Assembly (NCBI GenBank): GCA_965267605.1 | Contig: OZ254088.1 | Span: 2,170,001 to 2,234,000, forward strand | Length of the DNA stretch: 64,000 nt | Source of the DNA: G965267605 sp965267605 | Lineage (GTDB): Bacteria; Bacteroidota; Bacteroidia; Flavobacteriales_E; Vicingaceae | Reading direction: 5' to 3' | Position numbers and translations under genes: made by a program | Shown: positions 49,826 through 58,816 of the stretch, piece by piece | How positions within the stretch are numbered: the first letter of the stretch is position 1 | Layout of the letters: the number at the start of each line of letters is the position of its first letter | The notes under the pieces: generated by a model | Databases searched by the model: none | Told to the model about the DNA's origin: nothing | Seen by the model: only the letters and a program-made list of their open reading frames with translations

Positions 49826-52800
49826 TTATCGTGTAATGGCGATTTCGCCCTTTTGATCAATTTTATCCGCGCATCTTGTCTTGGCTTCTACCTTGTAGAC
49901 AAACACGCCTGTATTTAGTGTTTTACCCTTGAACGTTCCGTCCCATCCCTGTAACGGATCTTCGGTTTCGAATACCTTTTCTCCCCAACGTGAGTAGATC
50001 ATCAGATGGAACTCCTCAACCCCCTTCTGTCTAATTAGGAATTGGTCATTGTTACCATCTCCATTCGGAGAGAAAATGTTGGGCACATAGAATACAACCT
50101 GCTCCAATACCTCAACTGTCACATAGGCCGATGGATCTCCGCAAACCGTTGTGTCCATCACTTCATAGGTTGTTGTTACATCGGGCTGCGCAAAGACTTT
50201 CGACCCATTCTCACCGTGGTCCCAAACGTACTTGTCACCCCCAGTCACCGATAGAGAGATCACCTCTCCGTAGCAGATAATGGTATCAGAGGCTGATGCG
50301 TTGAGCACCCTGTCTGGTAGAACGATCACAGTAACAGAAACAATGCTGTCACATCCACTCGCTGCGCCTCCGGTGATAACATTCGGGTAAGTTCCGGCAT
50401 CTGACACCGGCTGCCCACCAATGTTAATGACATCGTCACTACAGATGTAAACCGTATCTACACCTGTAGAGGGGGTAATAATGCTCAGCGAAGTGAAGAG
50501 TAGGCTGTCGCAACCAGTAGCAGCAGCACCGAAAAGGGTATCTACGTATGTTCCAGCATTCCCGCGATAACTTCCACCAAGAAGGATGCTGTCGCCCAGG
50601 CAGATGGAAGCAGTAGTTGTACCCATAGTAGGCTGAATGAGTATTAAGGTGGTGTTTACAATGCTATCGCAGCCAGCGGCTGTCTGGAGGGTGTCTACAT
50701 AAATGCCTTGAGCATTTTGATAAGCCCCTCCCAGCAAAATGCTATCGCCAGCACAAATGGATACCTGGGCATTACCAGTAACAACTGGATTAACCGTTAC
50801 AATGGTGTTGATCACACTGTCGCATCCACCTGCCGTCTGAAGACTATCAAAATAGCTTCCTGCAGACGTTTGCCAAACACCACCTAAGAACAAACTATCT
50901 CCCTGGCAGATGGATGTTGCAACAGTGTTGAAGATCGTAGGGTTAACAATAAGTTGTACTGTACTGACCGAATCACAACTCTGTGCTGTCTGGAATGTAT
51001 CTGTATAGAATCCGGGCGCGCTTTGAGGTAAACCATGAATTGTGATGTTCGCACCCTGGCAGATAGTAACAACAGATGAATCTGTTACCACAGGGTTAAC
51101 GGTTACTGTAATTGTAGATATTGAATCACATCCTGCAACACTTGCGAGTGTGTCTACGTAGTTTCCTGGCACCGTCACAACATTACCGTGAACGGTTGCC
51201 GATCCGCCTTGACAGATGGATACCGTACCCGTTGTATTGATAGCTGGCGTAATGTTCAACGCGGTGGTCAAGATGGAGTCGCAACCTCCCGCGCTTGTCA
51301 AGGTATCCACATAATTTCCAGATGTGGTTTGATTAGCACCACCAGCAAAGTACGATTGCCCCTGACAGATGTTAACGTTTACAGTGTTAGTGATTGCAGG
51401 TGTAATCGTAACAGTAATCGTGGAGATAGAGTCACATCCACCCGCACTGGTTAAGGTATCTACATAGTTTCCAGGTATGGTTACAATGTTACCATGGACC
51501 GTTGCGGACCCACCCTGGCAGATGGCTACATTGCCAGTAGTGGTAATGGCAGGAGCCACGTTGAGTGTCGTGGTCAAAATTGAATCACACCCTCCAGAAC
51601 TTGTTAACGTATCTACGTAGTTTCCTGAAGTGGTTTGATTGGCACCGCCCGCAAAGTACGATTGCCCCTGGCAAATGTTAACGTTTATAGTGTTGGTGAT
51701 CGCTGGTGTAATCGTAACGGTAATCGTTGAAATAGAGTCGCAGCCTCCGGTACTGGTCAAAGTATCGATATAGTTTCCAGGAGTCGTTACAACATTGCCA
51801 TGCACCGTTGCAGATCCACCTTGACATATGGCAACATTGCCGGTAGTGGTAATGGCTGGAGCTACGTTGAGTGCCGTGGTCAAAATTGAATCACACCCTC
51901 CCGAACTTGTTAACGTATCTACGTAGTTTCCTGAAGCGGTTTGATTGGCACCACCCGCAAAGTACGATTGCCCCTGGCAGATGTTAACGTTTACAGTGTT
52001 GGTGATCGCTGGTGTAATCGTAACGGTAATCGTTGAAATCGAGTCACAGCCTCCAGCACTGGTCAAAGTATCGACATAATTTCCAGGAGTCGTTACAACA
52101 TTGCCATGCACCGTTGCAGATCCACCTTGACAGATAGCTACATTGCCAGTAGTGGTAATGGCAGGAGCCACGTTGAGTGTCGTGGTCAAAATTGAATCAC
52201 ACCCTCCAGAACTTGTTAAAGTGTCTACGTAGTTTCCTGAAGTGGTTTGATTGGCACCACCCGCAAAGTACGATTGCCCCTGGCAGATGTTAACGTTTAC
52301 AGTGTTGGTGATTACTGGTGTAAGTGTTACCGTGATCGTAGAGATCGAGTCACAACCACCTGAACTCGTAAGGGTGTCAACGTAAGTTCCAGGTGCTGTA
52401 ACGGTGTTACCATGAACGTTTGCTGACCCACCCTGACATATGGCCACGTTGCCTGCGGTAGTGATCGCTGGTGTAACGTTCAGCGCTGTTGTCAGAATCG
52501 AATCACACCCTCCCGAACTCGTTAACGTATCTACATAGTTTCCTGAAGTGGTTTGACTGGCACCGCCTGCAAAGTATGATTGTCCCTGACAGATACTCAC
52601 GTTTACCGTATGCGTAAGTGCCGGTGTGACAGTTACCGTAATCGTAGAGATAGAATCACAACCACCGGCACTGGTAAGGGTATCTACATAGGTTCCTGCA
52701 ATGTTAACGGAATTGCCATGTACAAGGGCGGAACCGCCCTGACAGATCGCAACGTTCCCATTTGTAGTAATGGCCGGAGTAAGACTCAGCGTTATGCTCG

Positions 52801-54814
52801 AAGTTGAATCACACCCGTTCGCTCCTGTGAATGTTTGTGTGTACGTACCTGGCGTATTCTGACTTACTCCATGAATATTGATCGATTGTCCAGCGCAAAT
52901 GGTTGCTGTACCAGTTGTTGATTGCGTTGGGTTTACTACGAGCGTTATTGCAGATATCGAATCGCAACCATTCGCTCCAGTAAAAGTCTGCGTATACATC
53001 CCTGCCGTGGTTTGAGCGTTACCGTGGATAACTGCCGACTGACCCTGGCAGATCGTTACAGTACCAGATGTGTTCTGTACTGGAATAACTGTAAGAGTAA
53101 TATTGGAAATAGAATCACATCCGTTAGACCCAAGAATTGTGTCGGTGTATAGCCCTGGGGTGGAAACGGTCTGACCATGAATAACGGTTGTTGCGCCAGC
53201 ACATATGCTTACGTTACCATTAGTTACCGTTGGAAGCGTTGCCGTGACCACAGCTGTATCGTATCCAAAACAACCTGCGGCCTGTACAACAACACTGTAG
53301 GTACCAGAGTTGGTGACAGTAACTTGCTGGGTTGTTGCGCCTGTAGACCAGTTATAGCTGGCACCGGGGCAGCCCGCATCAAAAGTAGCAGAGCCTGGAG
53401 CACAATAAGATGTATCATTTCCAATGCTGATAGGTAGCGTTGCCTGAACGGTGCCATTAACCAGGACGGAACGACCGTAGTTGGTTGCCGTTGAGGTGGT
53501 CTGAGCAGTAACATCTTGAATTCCTCCGTAATTAGGTGCTGCAGGCGTATGAGTTGTTACAGTAATGTTTGCAGTCACATCCGTAACAACCGGTACAGCA
53601 GGTAGCTCACTTCCTGTGTGACCGTCAATATCCATTTTGATTACTGCGTGATCGTAGGAAGCTGAGAATTGTGCAAGGTACCATCCAGTAAGTGCGTAGC
53701 CACAATCATTCAATTCTGCTATACCAGTGAAGCCGGTACCCCATGTACTTGTACTAAATGGGTTTGAATACACATTCGCCCATAAAAGATTACCGGCTGC
53801 ATCTGTTTTTACAACGATTCCATCATCCCCATTTGATTGGGCATGCGCACCTGTAGCAGCAACAGCTACCAGATTTCCATGCACATCCTCCATGATGTCC
53901 ATTCTCTCAAACCCCGGATACCCATATATATTAGAGTAAGTTCGTGCCCAGTTCAAATTGCCCGCAGCATCGGTTGTAATAATTAGCATGTCGTTGCCTG
54001 AAGTACCACACATTGCAAAGCCACCGTTTGCAAGGGGTGTAACAGCGGTTGTATGGTCATCCGCGTTACCAGGCATGGCATAAGTGCGACACCAACCTAC
54101 ATTTCCTGTTCCCGGAGCAATCTGCATTAGAAAGAAATCGCCCGTACCCTGATGCGCAGTTCCACATACCACATAACTACCGTTAACCAGCACTCCGTCC
54201 CACGCATCATCTGCTTGCAGAATATCATACCTGCGCGACCAATTAATCGCTCCACTAGCTGTGTTGACCTGAGCCAAATAAACATCACCATCGCCCTGTG
54301 TGGTCTCTCCGCCAATCAGCATATTGTTACCGTCTGGAATAAAGAATCTCCCCTTGTCTTCCATATTGGTCCCGTATGCTTGTGCGTAATTCAGAACTCC
54401 GGCTGGATTAACACTGGCAACAATCATGTCGTGAAGTCCATGGGGACCATCTGGAGTCATGCCAATGGTGAGCAGGTTTCCATTTTGATCTTCAAATGCA
54501 TCGTAAGATTCTTCCCACAGCCCTGTGGTTGGGTTAGCAGACGGAGAAAAGTTGATCGCTCTGTCAAGAATCACATTTCCGGCCGGGTCGGTTCTGCAAA
54601 TGTGAAAGTGCCAGTTGTGGTAACCAGACATCAGAAAATCTCCATTGGAGCAAAGTCTCATGCTGTTACCCCATGCACCATCCTGGTTGACGGTACCTAC
54701 AACTGTTTCGTGAACAGGTTGAGCGAATGCTCTCGTGAAACTGATCGCAACGAGCATATAAAATGCAATCGCATAGCAACAGATCTTAATGGTTTTTTGA
54801 ATTCTATTCATCAT
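49826..54814 (-). CDS. SprB-like repeat adhesin with type B gliding-associated C-terminal domain
   Basis: A 1662-residue surface protein. The signal peptide (ICCYAIAFYMLVAISFTRAFAQ) is followed by a beta-propeller-like region (~35-400; FLMSGYHNWHFHICRTDPAGN, LLWANVYSNPF), then PKD-like domain(s), then about nineteen ~51-residue repeats (~530-1500) of the form ICQG-------G-Y-DTL-S--GCDSI. Last is a gliding-motility-type C-terminal domain (VVFYVPNIFSPNGDGNNDQFLI, FHLMIYSRWGEKVFETEDPLQGWDGTFKGK, TGVFVYKVEAK). This type B domain depends on a PorP/SprF partner, encoded immediately downstream. The product is probably secreted and may serve in adhesion or gliding. Confidence 0.92.
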   Translation of the reverse strand: MMNRIQKTIKICCYAIAFYMLVAISFTRAFAQPVHETVVGTVNQDGAWGNSMRLCSNGDFLMSGYHNWHFHICRTDPAGNVILDRAINFSPSANPTTGLWEESYDAFEDQNGNLLTIGMTPDGPHGLHDMIVASVNPAGVLNYAQAYGTNMEDKGRFFIPDGNNMLIGGETTQGDGDVYLAQVNTASGAINWSRRYDILQADDAWDGVLVNGSYVVCGTAHQGTGDFFLMQIAPGTGNVGWCRTYAMPGNADDHTTAVTPLANGGFAMCGTSGNDMLIITTDAAGNLNWARTYSNIYGYPGFERMDIMEDVHGNLVAVAATGAHAQSNGDDGIVVKTDAAGNLLWANVYSNPFSTSTWGTGFTGIAELNDCGYALTGWYLAQFSASYDHAVIKMDIDGHTGSELPAVPVVTDVTANITVTTHTPAAPNYGGIQDVTAQTTSTATNYGRSVLVNGTVQATLPISIGNDTSYCAPGSATFDAGCPGASYNWSTGATTQQVTVTNSGTYSVVVQAAGCFGYDTAVVTATLPTVTNGNVSICAGATTVIHGQTVSTPGLYTDTILGSNGCDSISNITLTVIPVQNTSGTVTICQGQSAVIHGNAQTTAGMYTQTFTGANGCDSISAITLVVNPTQSTTGTATICAGQSINIHGVSQNTPGTYTQTFTGANGCDSTSSITLSLTPAITTNGNVAICQGGSALVHGNSVNIAGTYVDTLTSAGGCDSISTITVTVTPALTHTVNVSICQGQSYFAGGASQTTSGNYVDTLTSSGGCDSILTTALNVTPAITTAGNVAICQGGSANVHGNTVTAPGTYVDTLTSSGGCDSISTITVTLTPVITNTVNVNICQGQSYFAGGANQTTSGNYVDTLTSSGGCDSILTTTLNVAPAITTTGNVAICQGGSATVHGNVVTTPGNYVDTLTSAGGCDSISTITVTITPAITNTVNVNICQGQSYFAGGANQTASGNYVDTLTSSGGCDSILTTALNVAPAITTTGNVAICQGGSATVHGNVVTTPGNYIDTLTSTGGCDSISTITVTITPAITNTINVNICQGQSYFAGGANQTTSGNYVDTLTSSGGCDSILTTTLNVAPAITTTGNVAICQGGSATVHGNIVTIPGNYVDTLTSAGGCDSISTITVTITPAITNTVNVNICQGQSYFAGGANQTTSGNYVDTLTSAGGCDSILTTALNITPAINTTGTVSICQGGSATVHGNVVTVPGNYVDTLASVAGCDSISTITVTVNPVVTDSSVVTICQGANITIHGLPQSAPGFYTDTFQTAQSCDSVSTVQLIVNPTIFNTVATSICQGDSLFLGGVWQTSAGSYFDSLQTAGGCDSVINTIVTVNPVVTGNAQVSICAGDSILLGGAYQNAQGIYVDTLQTAAGCDSIVNTTLILIQPTMGTTTASICLGDSILLGGSYRGNAGTYVDTLFGAAATGCDSLLFTSLSIITPSTGVDTVYICSDDVINIGGQPVSDAGTYPNVITGGAASGCDSIVSVTVIVLPDRVLNASASDTIICYGEVISLSVTGGDKYVWDHGENGSKVFAQPDVTTTYEVMDTTVCGDPSAYVTVEVLEQVVFYVPNIFSPNGDGNNDQFLIRQKGVEEFHLMIYSRWGEKVFETEDPLQGWDGTFKGKTLNTGVFVYKVEAKTRCADKIDQKGEIAITR
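51225..52755 (-). repeat. 306-bp tandem repeat within SprB-like gene
   Basis: Five near-identical 306-base (102-residue) units. Equivalent points lie at 51371, 51677, 51983, 52289 and 52595, exactly 306 bases apart. Each is two different 51-residue half-repeats (AICQGGSA...GCDSISTITV and NICQGQSYFAGGA...GCDSILTT). Units outside this block (50.3-51.2 kb and 52.8-53.2 kb) are more diverged. The block edges given are approximate. Confidence 0.88.
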
Positions 54815-54955
54815 GTGGTGTTTGGTGATTCAAATGTCATTCACCCCACATCGGAATAGAATTTAAAGTAATATAATTTTTACATTTTCATTTTATATTA
54901 AAAAACCATATATCCTTGTTTTTTAGTAATTTAAATACATAAATTTTACTTCTCC

Positions 54956-56623
54956 ATGGATGTATTCAGGTTGATTAAATCCCTTAGTGGAAATGAAAAA
55001 AGGTTCTTCAGGCTGCAATCAGCAATGATTGAGGGGGAGAAAACCTACCTGAGGCTTTTTGACCTGATCGATCGATCCAACAAATACGATGAAGAAAAGA
55101 CCAGGGAAGAACTCGACCCAGGCATGACCAAAGCCAGGTTTTCTAAAGAAAAGAACCATTTGGCCACCCTGATCCTTAGACACATGAATCGATACCAGCA
55201 CAAACATTCTGCTCATTTGCAGATCTCGGAGCTTATTGGGGGTGTTAAATTTCTTTTTGACAAAGGATTGTATCAGGATAGCAGAAAGACACTCAACAAG
55301 GCCATCAAGCTGATAGATAAATACGATCTCGAGGCCTACAAGTTCATTGCATTTTCATGGGAGAAGCGACTCTTCGAAATTGGAGCATACACACAAAACC
55401 AATCGACCGCATCATCAATTGCTAAAGCGCAGAGGGATGCTTTCATGGAACACCTGAATACCACAGAGTACTCTAATCTCTATGATCAGATTACCACGTT
55501 CAGAATCACCTATGGTCGCATCAGAGACCAGAAAGCAAGAGACGCCATAGCAAAGGTGATGGAACATCCACTCATGATGGAAACAATCGATGACACTTCA
55601 TTTAATGCCGAATACTACCGACTTCACACACACTTTAACTATCACGAGCTATTAGGAGAATGGGGAGACGCCATTGTGTATGCTGAACAGCTGGTACAAC
55701 TGTTGGAAGGTCACCCCAACCAACTTAGGATTCGTTACGAACCTTACATCTCCAATCTGTTCAACTTGCTCAGGTGCCAAATGAGAAGCACACAGTTCGC
55801 CAACTTTCAGGGCGATTGGACCATCCACGATACATTTTACAACAACCTACAAAAGCTGGTCAATCTTCCAACTACCGAGATCTTCAACACAATCAAATCT
55901 GAAACGCTGGTCACATGGCACGAAACGCACGTTAAGCACATCAAACTAAACTACTGCGGAATGATGCTGCTCTTTGAGGAGATCGTTGCCATGGACGAGG
56001 AAATCGAGAAGTTCATAAGAAAATATGCGCATGCCGACTCACTGGATCGCTTATCATTTGCCATCAATGTGAGTACCGCAGCGTTCTTTTGCCAGGAGTA
56101 CAGGCTGGCTAGAAAATGGCTGAACCGCCTACTCAATAGCCAGGAAATGAACGTAAGGTCTGACCTCTACAACTTTTGTCGTGTATACAATTTGTTGGTC
56201 AATTTTGAACTTCAGGATTTTGACCAGTTGGAGTATATCAGCGTTTCCACCAAGAGGCACTTGAGAAGCAGAAATGCCTTCTTCAAGGTAGAAACACTTC
56301 TGAGCACTTTCTTTCTAAAAGAAGCCATTGCTTTTAACTCGCGCGCGGACATCGTGAAGGGATTTCAGCAGTTAAAATCTAACCTCAAACCGCTGATGGA
56401 AGATTCCAACGAAAAAAGGGTCTTTGAGATCTTCAACTTCATAGACTGGATAGACGGGCACATCCAAAACAAGCCAGCCTTACAAATTGCACGTGAACGC
56501 CAGCAACCTTGGAAGGCTTCTAATCCTATTCCCTTGTTTGAAGAAGTGACCCAAACTGTTCCTTCTACAGCGAAAAGAAATCCCCACGGCACCAAGTCTT
56601 CTAGTAAGAATTTCCGATTTTAG
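54956..56623 (+). CDS. Conserved cytoplasmic helical protein, unknown function
   Basis: A 555-residue soluble protein with no signal peptide, predicted mostly helical. It starts DVFRLIKSLSGNEKRFFRLQS and contains TPR-like helix pairs (GVKFLFDKGLYQDSRKTLNKAIKLIDKYDL; AEYYRLHTHFNYHELLGEWGDAIVYAEQLVQLL; EYRLARKWLNRLLNS). Such proteins occur throughout the Bacteroidota without an assigned role. The last 30 residues are low-complexity. It faces the SprB-like gene across a very AT-rich 140-base divergent region. Confidence 0.8.
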   Translation: MDVFRLIKSLSGNEKRFFRLQSAMIEGEKTYLRLFDLIDRSNKYDEEKTREELDPGMTKARFSKEKNHLATLILRHMNRYQHKHSAHLQISELIGGVKFLFDKGLYQDSRKTLNKAIKLIDKYDLEAYKFIAFSWEKRLFEIGAYTQNQSTASSIAKAQRDAFMEHLNTTEYSNLYDQITTFRITYGRIRDQKARDAIAKVMEHPLMMETIDDTSFNAEYYRLHTHFNYHELLGEWGDAIVYAEQLVQLLEGHPNQLRIRYEPYISNLFNLLRCQMRSTQFANFQGDWTIHDTFYNNLQKLVNLPTTEIFNTIKSETLVTWHETHVKHIKLNYCGMMLLFEEIVAMDEEIEKFIRKYAHADSLDRLSFAINVSTAAFFCQEYRLARKWLNRLLNSQEMNVRSDLYNFCRVYNLLVNFELQDFDQLEYISVSTKRHLRSRNAFFKVETLLSTFFLKEAIAFNSRADIVKGFQQLKSNLKPLMEDSNEKRVFEIFNFIDWIDGHIQNKPALQIARERQQPWKASNPIPLFEEVTQTVPSTAKRNPHGTKSSSKNFRF

Positions 56624-56660
56624 CGCCAAATTTGAAACACGTTAACCAATTCTACCTGTA

Positions 56661-58040
56661 ATGGTTGCTTCGAAAGACAAAAAGGTGTTTGACAACATCC
56701 TGGACACGATAGGAAATACGCCACTCGTGAAAATGAACAATATCACGAAGGGTATTCCTGCTAAGGTATACGCCAAAGTGGAATACTTCAACCCAGGTCA
56801 CTCGGTGAAGGATCGAATGGCATTGAAGATGATCGAAGATGCCGAGAAGGAAGGCAAGATCAAACCGGGGGGAACCATCATTGAGGGAACCTCAGGCAAT
56901 ACTGGAATGGGCCTCGCACTTGCTGCTGTCGTTAAAGGCTACAGACTTATCTGCACCACAACGGACAAGCAATCGAAAGAAAAGGTTGATGTACTTCGTG
57001 CGATGGGAGCCGAGGTAATCATTTGCCCTACCAATGTTGCGGCAGACGATCCGCGCTCATACTATTCGGTTGCAGCCCAACTGAACAAAGACATTCCCAA
57101 TTCTTTCTATCCCAATCAGTACGATAACTTGTCAAACAGGAAGGCGCATTACGAAAGCACCGGACCAGAGATCTGGGAACAGACGGAAGGAAAGATCACC
57201 CATTTCGTTGTTGGTGTGGGAACCGGTGGCACGATCTCTGGCGTAGCAAAGTACCTGAAGGAACAAAATCCCGACATAAAGATTTGGGGAATTGATACGT
57301 ACGGCTCAGTATTTAAGAAGTATCATGAAACAGGTGAATTTGACGAAAAGGAGATCTATCCGTACATCACCGAAGGTATTGGTGAAGACATCCTACCTCA
57401 GAACGTAGACTTCGACCTTATCGACAAGTTTGAGAAGGTCTCTGATAAGGACGGAGCAGTTATGACCCGTAGACTTGCCAAGGAAGAGGGGCTTTTTCTG
57501 GGCAACTCCTCTGGCTCCGCAATGGCAGGACTCATGCAACTTAAGGATGAACTCTCCGAGGATGACATCGTTGTTTTGCTTTTCCACGACCATGGAAGTC
57601 GTTACGTTGCCAAGATCTATAACGATGACTGGATGAGGGAGAACGGATTCATGGAGCGGGAAAAACCCAGGGCATTAGACCTGATCAAAGGCCATATGAA
57701 CAAGAATCTCGTTACCGTTGAAGCTTCTTCAAAAATCTCCGAGGCATTGGAGAAAATGTCGCTCTTTGATATCAGTCAGATTCCTGTAGAGAAAGATGGA
57801 GCGTATGTTGGATCTATTGACGACAGTAAGATTTACACGCAAATAGTTGAAGATCCTGAGATCAAGGAAAAGGCCATAGAAGCGGTTATGGAATCCCCAT
57901 TCCCTGTGGTAGCACCTACAGCAACCATTGATGAAGTAAGCGCTTTGATCAATAAAGACAACAAAGCCGTACTTGTTAAGCTTGACACAGGCGACCACCA
58001 CATCATTACTATGCACGATGTGATTGATGCACTGGCATAA
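56661..58040 (+). CDS. Cystathionine beta-synthase / cysteine synthase with CBS domain pair
   Basis: A 459-residue fold-type II PLP enzyme. The PLP Lys50 is in PGHSVKDRMALKMIE; the substrate loop is EGTSGNTGMGLA; the phosphate-binding glycine loop is GVGTGGTISGVAKYL; and GNSSGSAMAG lies near residue 282. A CBS domain pair (~336-459) follows, as in cystathionine beta-synthase and related regulated enzymes. Whether it makes cystathionine from serine and homocysteine or cysteine from O-acetylserine cannot be decided from sequence; the CBS pair favours the first. It overlaps the next gene as TAATG. Confidence 0.92.
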   Translation: MVASKDKKVFDNILDTIGNTPLVKMNNITKGIPAKVYAKVEYFNPGHSVKDRMALKMIEDAEKEGKIKPGGTIIEGTSGNTGMGLALAAVVKGYRLICTTTDKQSKEKVDVLRAMGAEVIICPTNVAADDPRSYYSVAAQLNKDIPNSFYPNQYDNLSNRKAHYESTGPEIWEQTEGKITHFVVGVGTGGTISGVAKYLKEQNPDIKIWGIDTYGSVFKKYHETGEFDEKEIYPYITEGIGEDILPQNVDFDLIDKFEKVSDKDGAVMTRRLAKEEGLFLGNSSGSAMAGLMQLKDELSEDDIVVLLFHDHGSRYVAKIYNDDWMRENGFMEREKPRALDLIKGHMNKNLVTVEASSKISEALEKMSLFDISQIPVEKDGAYVGSIDDSKIYTQIVEDPEIKEKAIEAVMESPFPVVAPTATIDEVSALINKDNKAVLVKLDTGDHHIITMHDVIDALA

Positions 58041-58816
58041 TGCCAGATTACAAGGATCAATTAGGAAGAACTGTTACCCTTGCCAAGGTACCTGAACGGG
58101 TAGTTTCGATTGTACCATCCCAAACTGAGTATCTATTTGACCTCGGGCTTGAGGAAGAGGTAGTTGGCATCACCAGGTTTTGCATTAAACCGGAATCATG
58201 GTTTAGAAACAAAACACGAGTTGGGGGCACGAAGGCACTTGACATCCAAAAGATTGCAGACTTGAATCCCGATCTGATTATTGCCAACAAGGAGGAAAAT
58301 GACCAGGCCCAGATCGAAGCACTATGGGATCGTTTTCCTGTGTGGGTGTCTGATATCTACACTTTGGATGATGCGAGGGCAATGATGCAATCCATTGGCT
58401 CTATCTTCCAGCGAGACGAACAGGCAAAAAAAATCATCGATGCCACCCGTAATCTTATTCCTTCCAATGCCCTGAGGCCTGCCTTGTACCTGATTTGGAA
58501 CGACCCTTACATGGCAGCTGGAACAGACACTTTCATTCACACCATGATGGAAGTTGCGGGGTTTGCCAACATGGCCGAGAAAGATAGCAGGTACCCTAAC
58601 TTTACATTGGAGGAACTACAAGAAATTCAACCTGAAGTTCTGTTGCTTTCATCAGAACCCTATCCTTTCAAAGAAGAACATCAGCGTTCTCTGGAGCAGC
58701 AATTACCCAATACGAAAATTGTTCTGGTAGATGGTGAGATGTTTAGTTGGTATGGTTCTCGGTTGGCAAAGGCGTTGCCGTACTTTGATCAGCTTCGTGC
58801 ATCGTTTTCATATTGA
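58040..58816 (+). CDS. BtuF-like helical-backbone metal-receptor domain protein, no signal peptide
   Basis: A 258-residue protein resembling the periplasmic substrate-binding proteins of cobalamin/iron-siderophore ABC transporters (BtuF/FepB fold): PERVVSIVPSQTEYLFDLGLEEEVVGITRFC, KALDIQKIADLNPDLIIANKEEN, and a long central helix. It lacks any signal peptide, and the N-terminus (MPDYKDQLGRTVTLAKVP) starts directly in the domain. It probably stays in the cytosol, with an unclear ligand. It begins on the last base of the cysteine-synthase stop codon and overlaps the convergent gene by 74 bases. Confidence 0.85.
   Translation: MPDYKDQLGRTVTLAKVPERVVSIVPSQTEYLFDLGLEEEVVGITRFCIKPESWFRNKTRVGGTKALDIQKIADLNPDLIIANKEENDQAQIEALWDRFPVWVSDIYTLDDARAMMQSIGSIFQRDEQAKKIIDATRNLIPSNALRPALYLIWNDPYMAAGTDTFIHTMMEVAGFANMAEKDSRYPNFTLEELQEIQPEVLLLSSEPYPFKEEHQRSLEQQLPNTKIVLVDGEMFSWYGSRLAKALPYFDQLRASFSY

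Noticed and set aside
50300..53230. Regular repeats that could be mistaken for a CRISPR array or satellite DNA
   Set aside because: Repeats are in frame within one long adhesin gene, with a 153- or 306-base period and conserved protein motifs, and lack constant short spacers.
54152..54859. 235-codon open frame on the plus strand
   Set aside because: It lies opposite the start of the SprB-like gene; its translation shows no domain, and the opposite strand is clearly coding.
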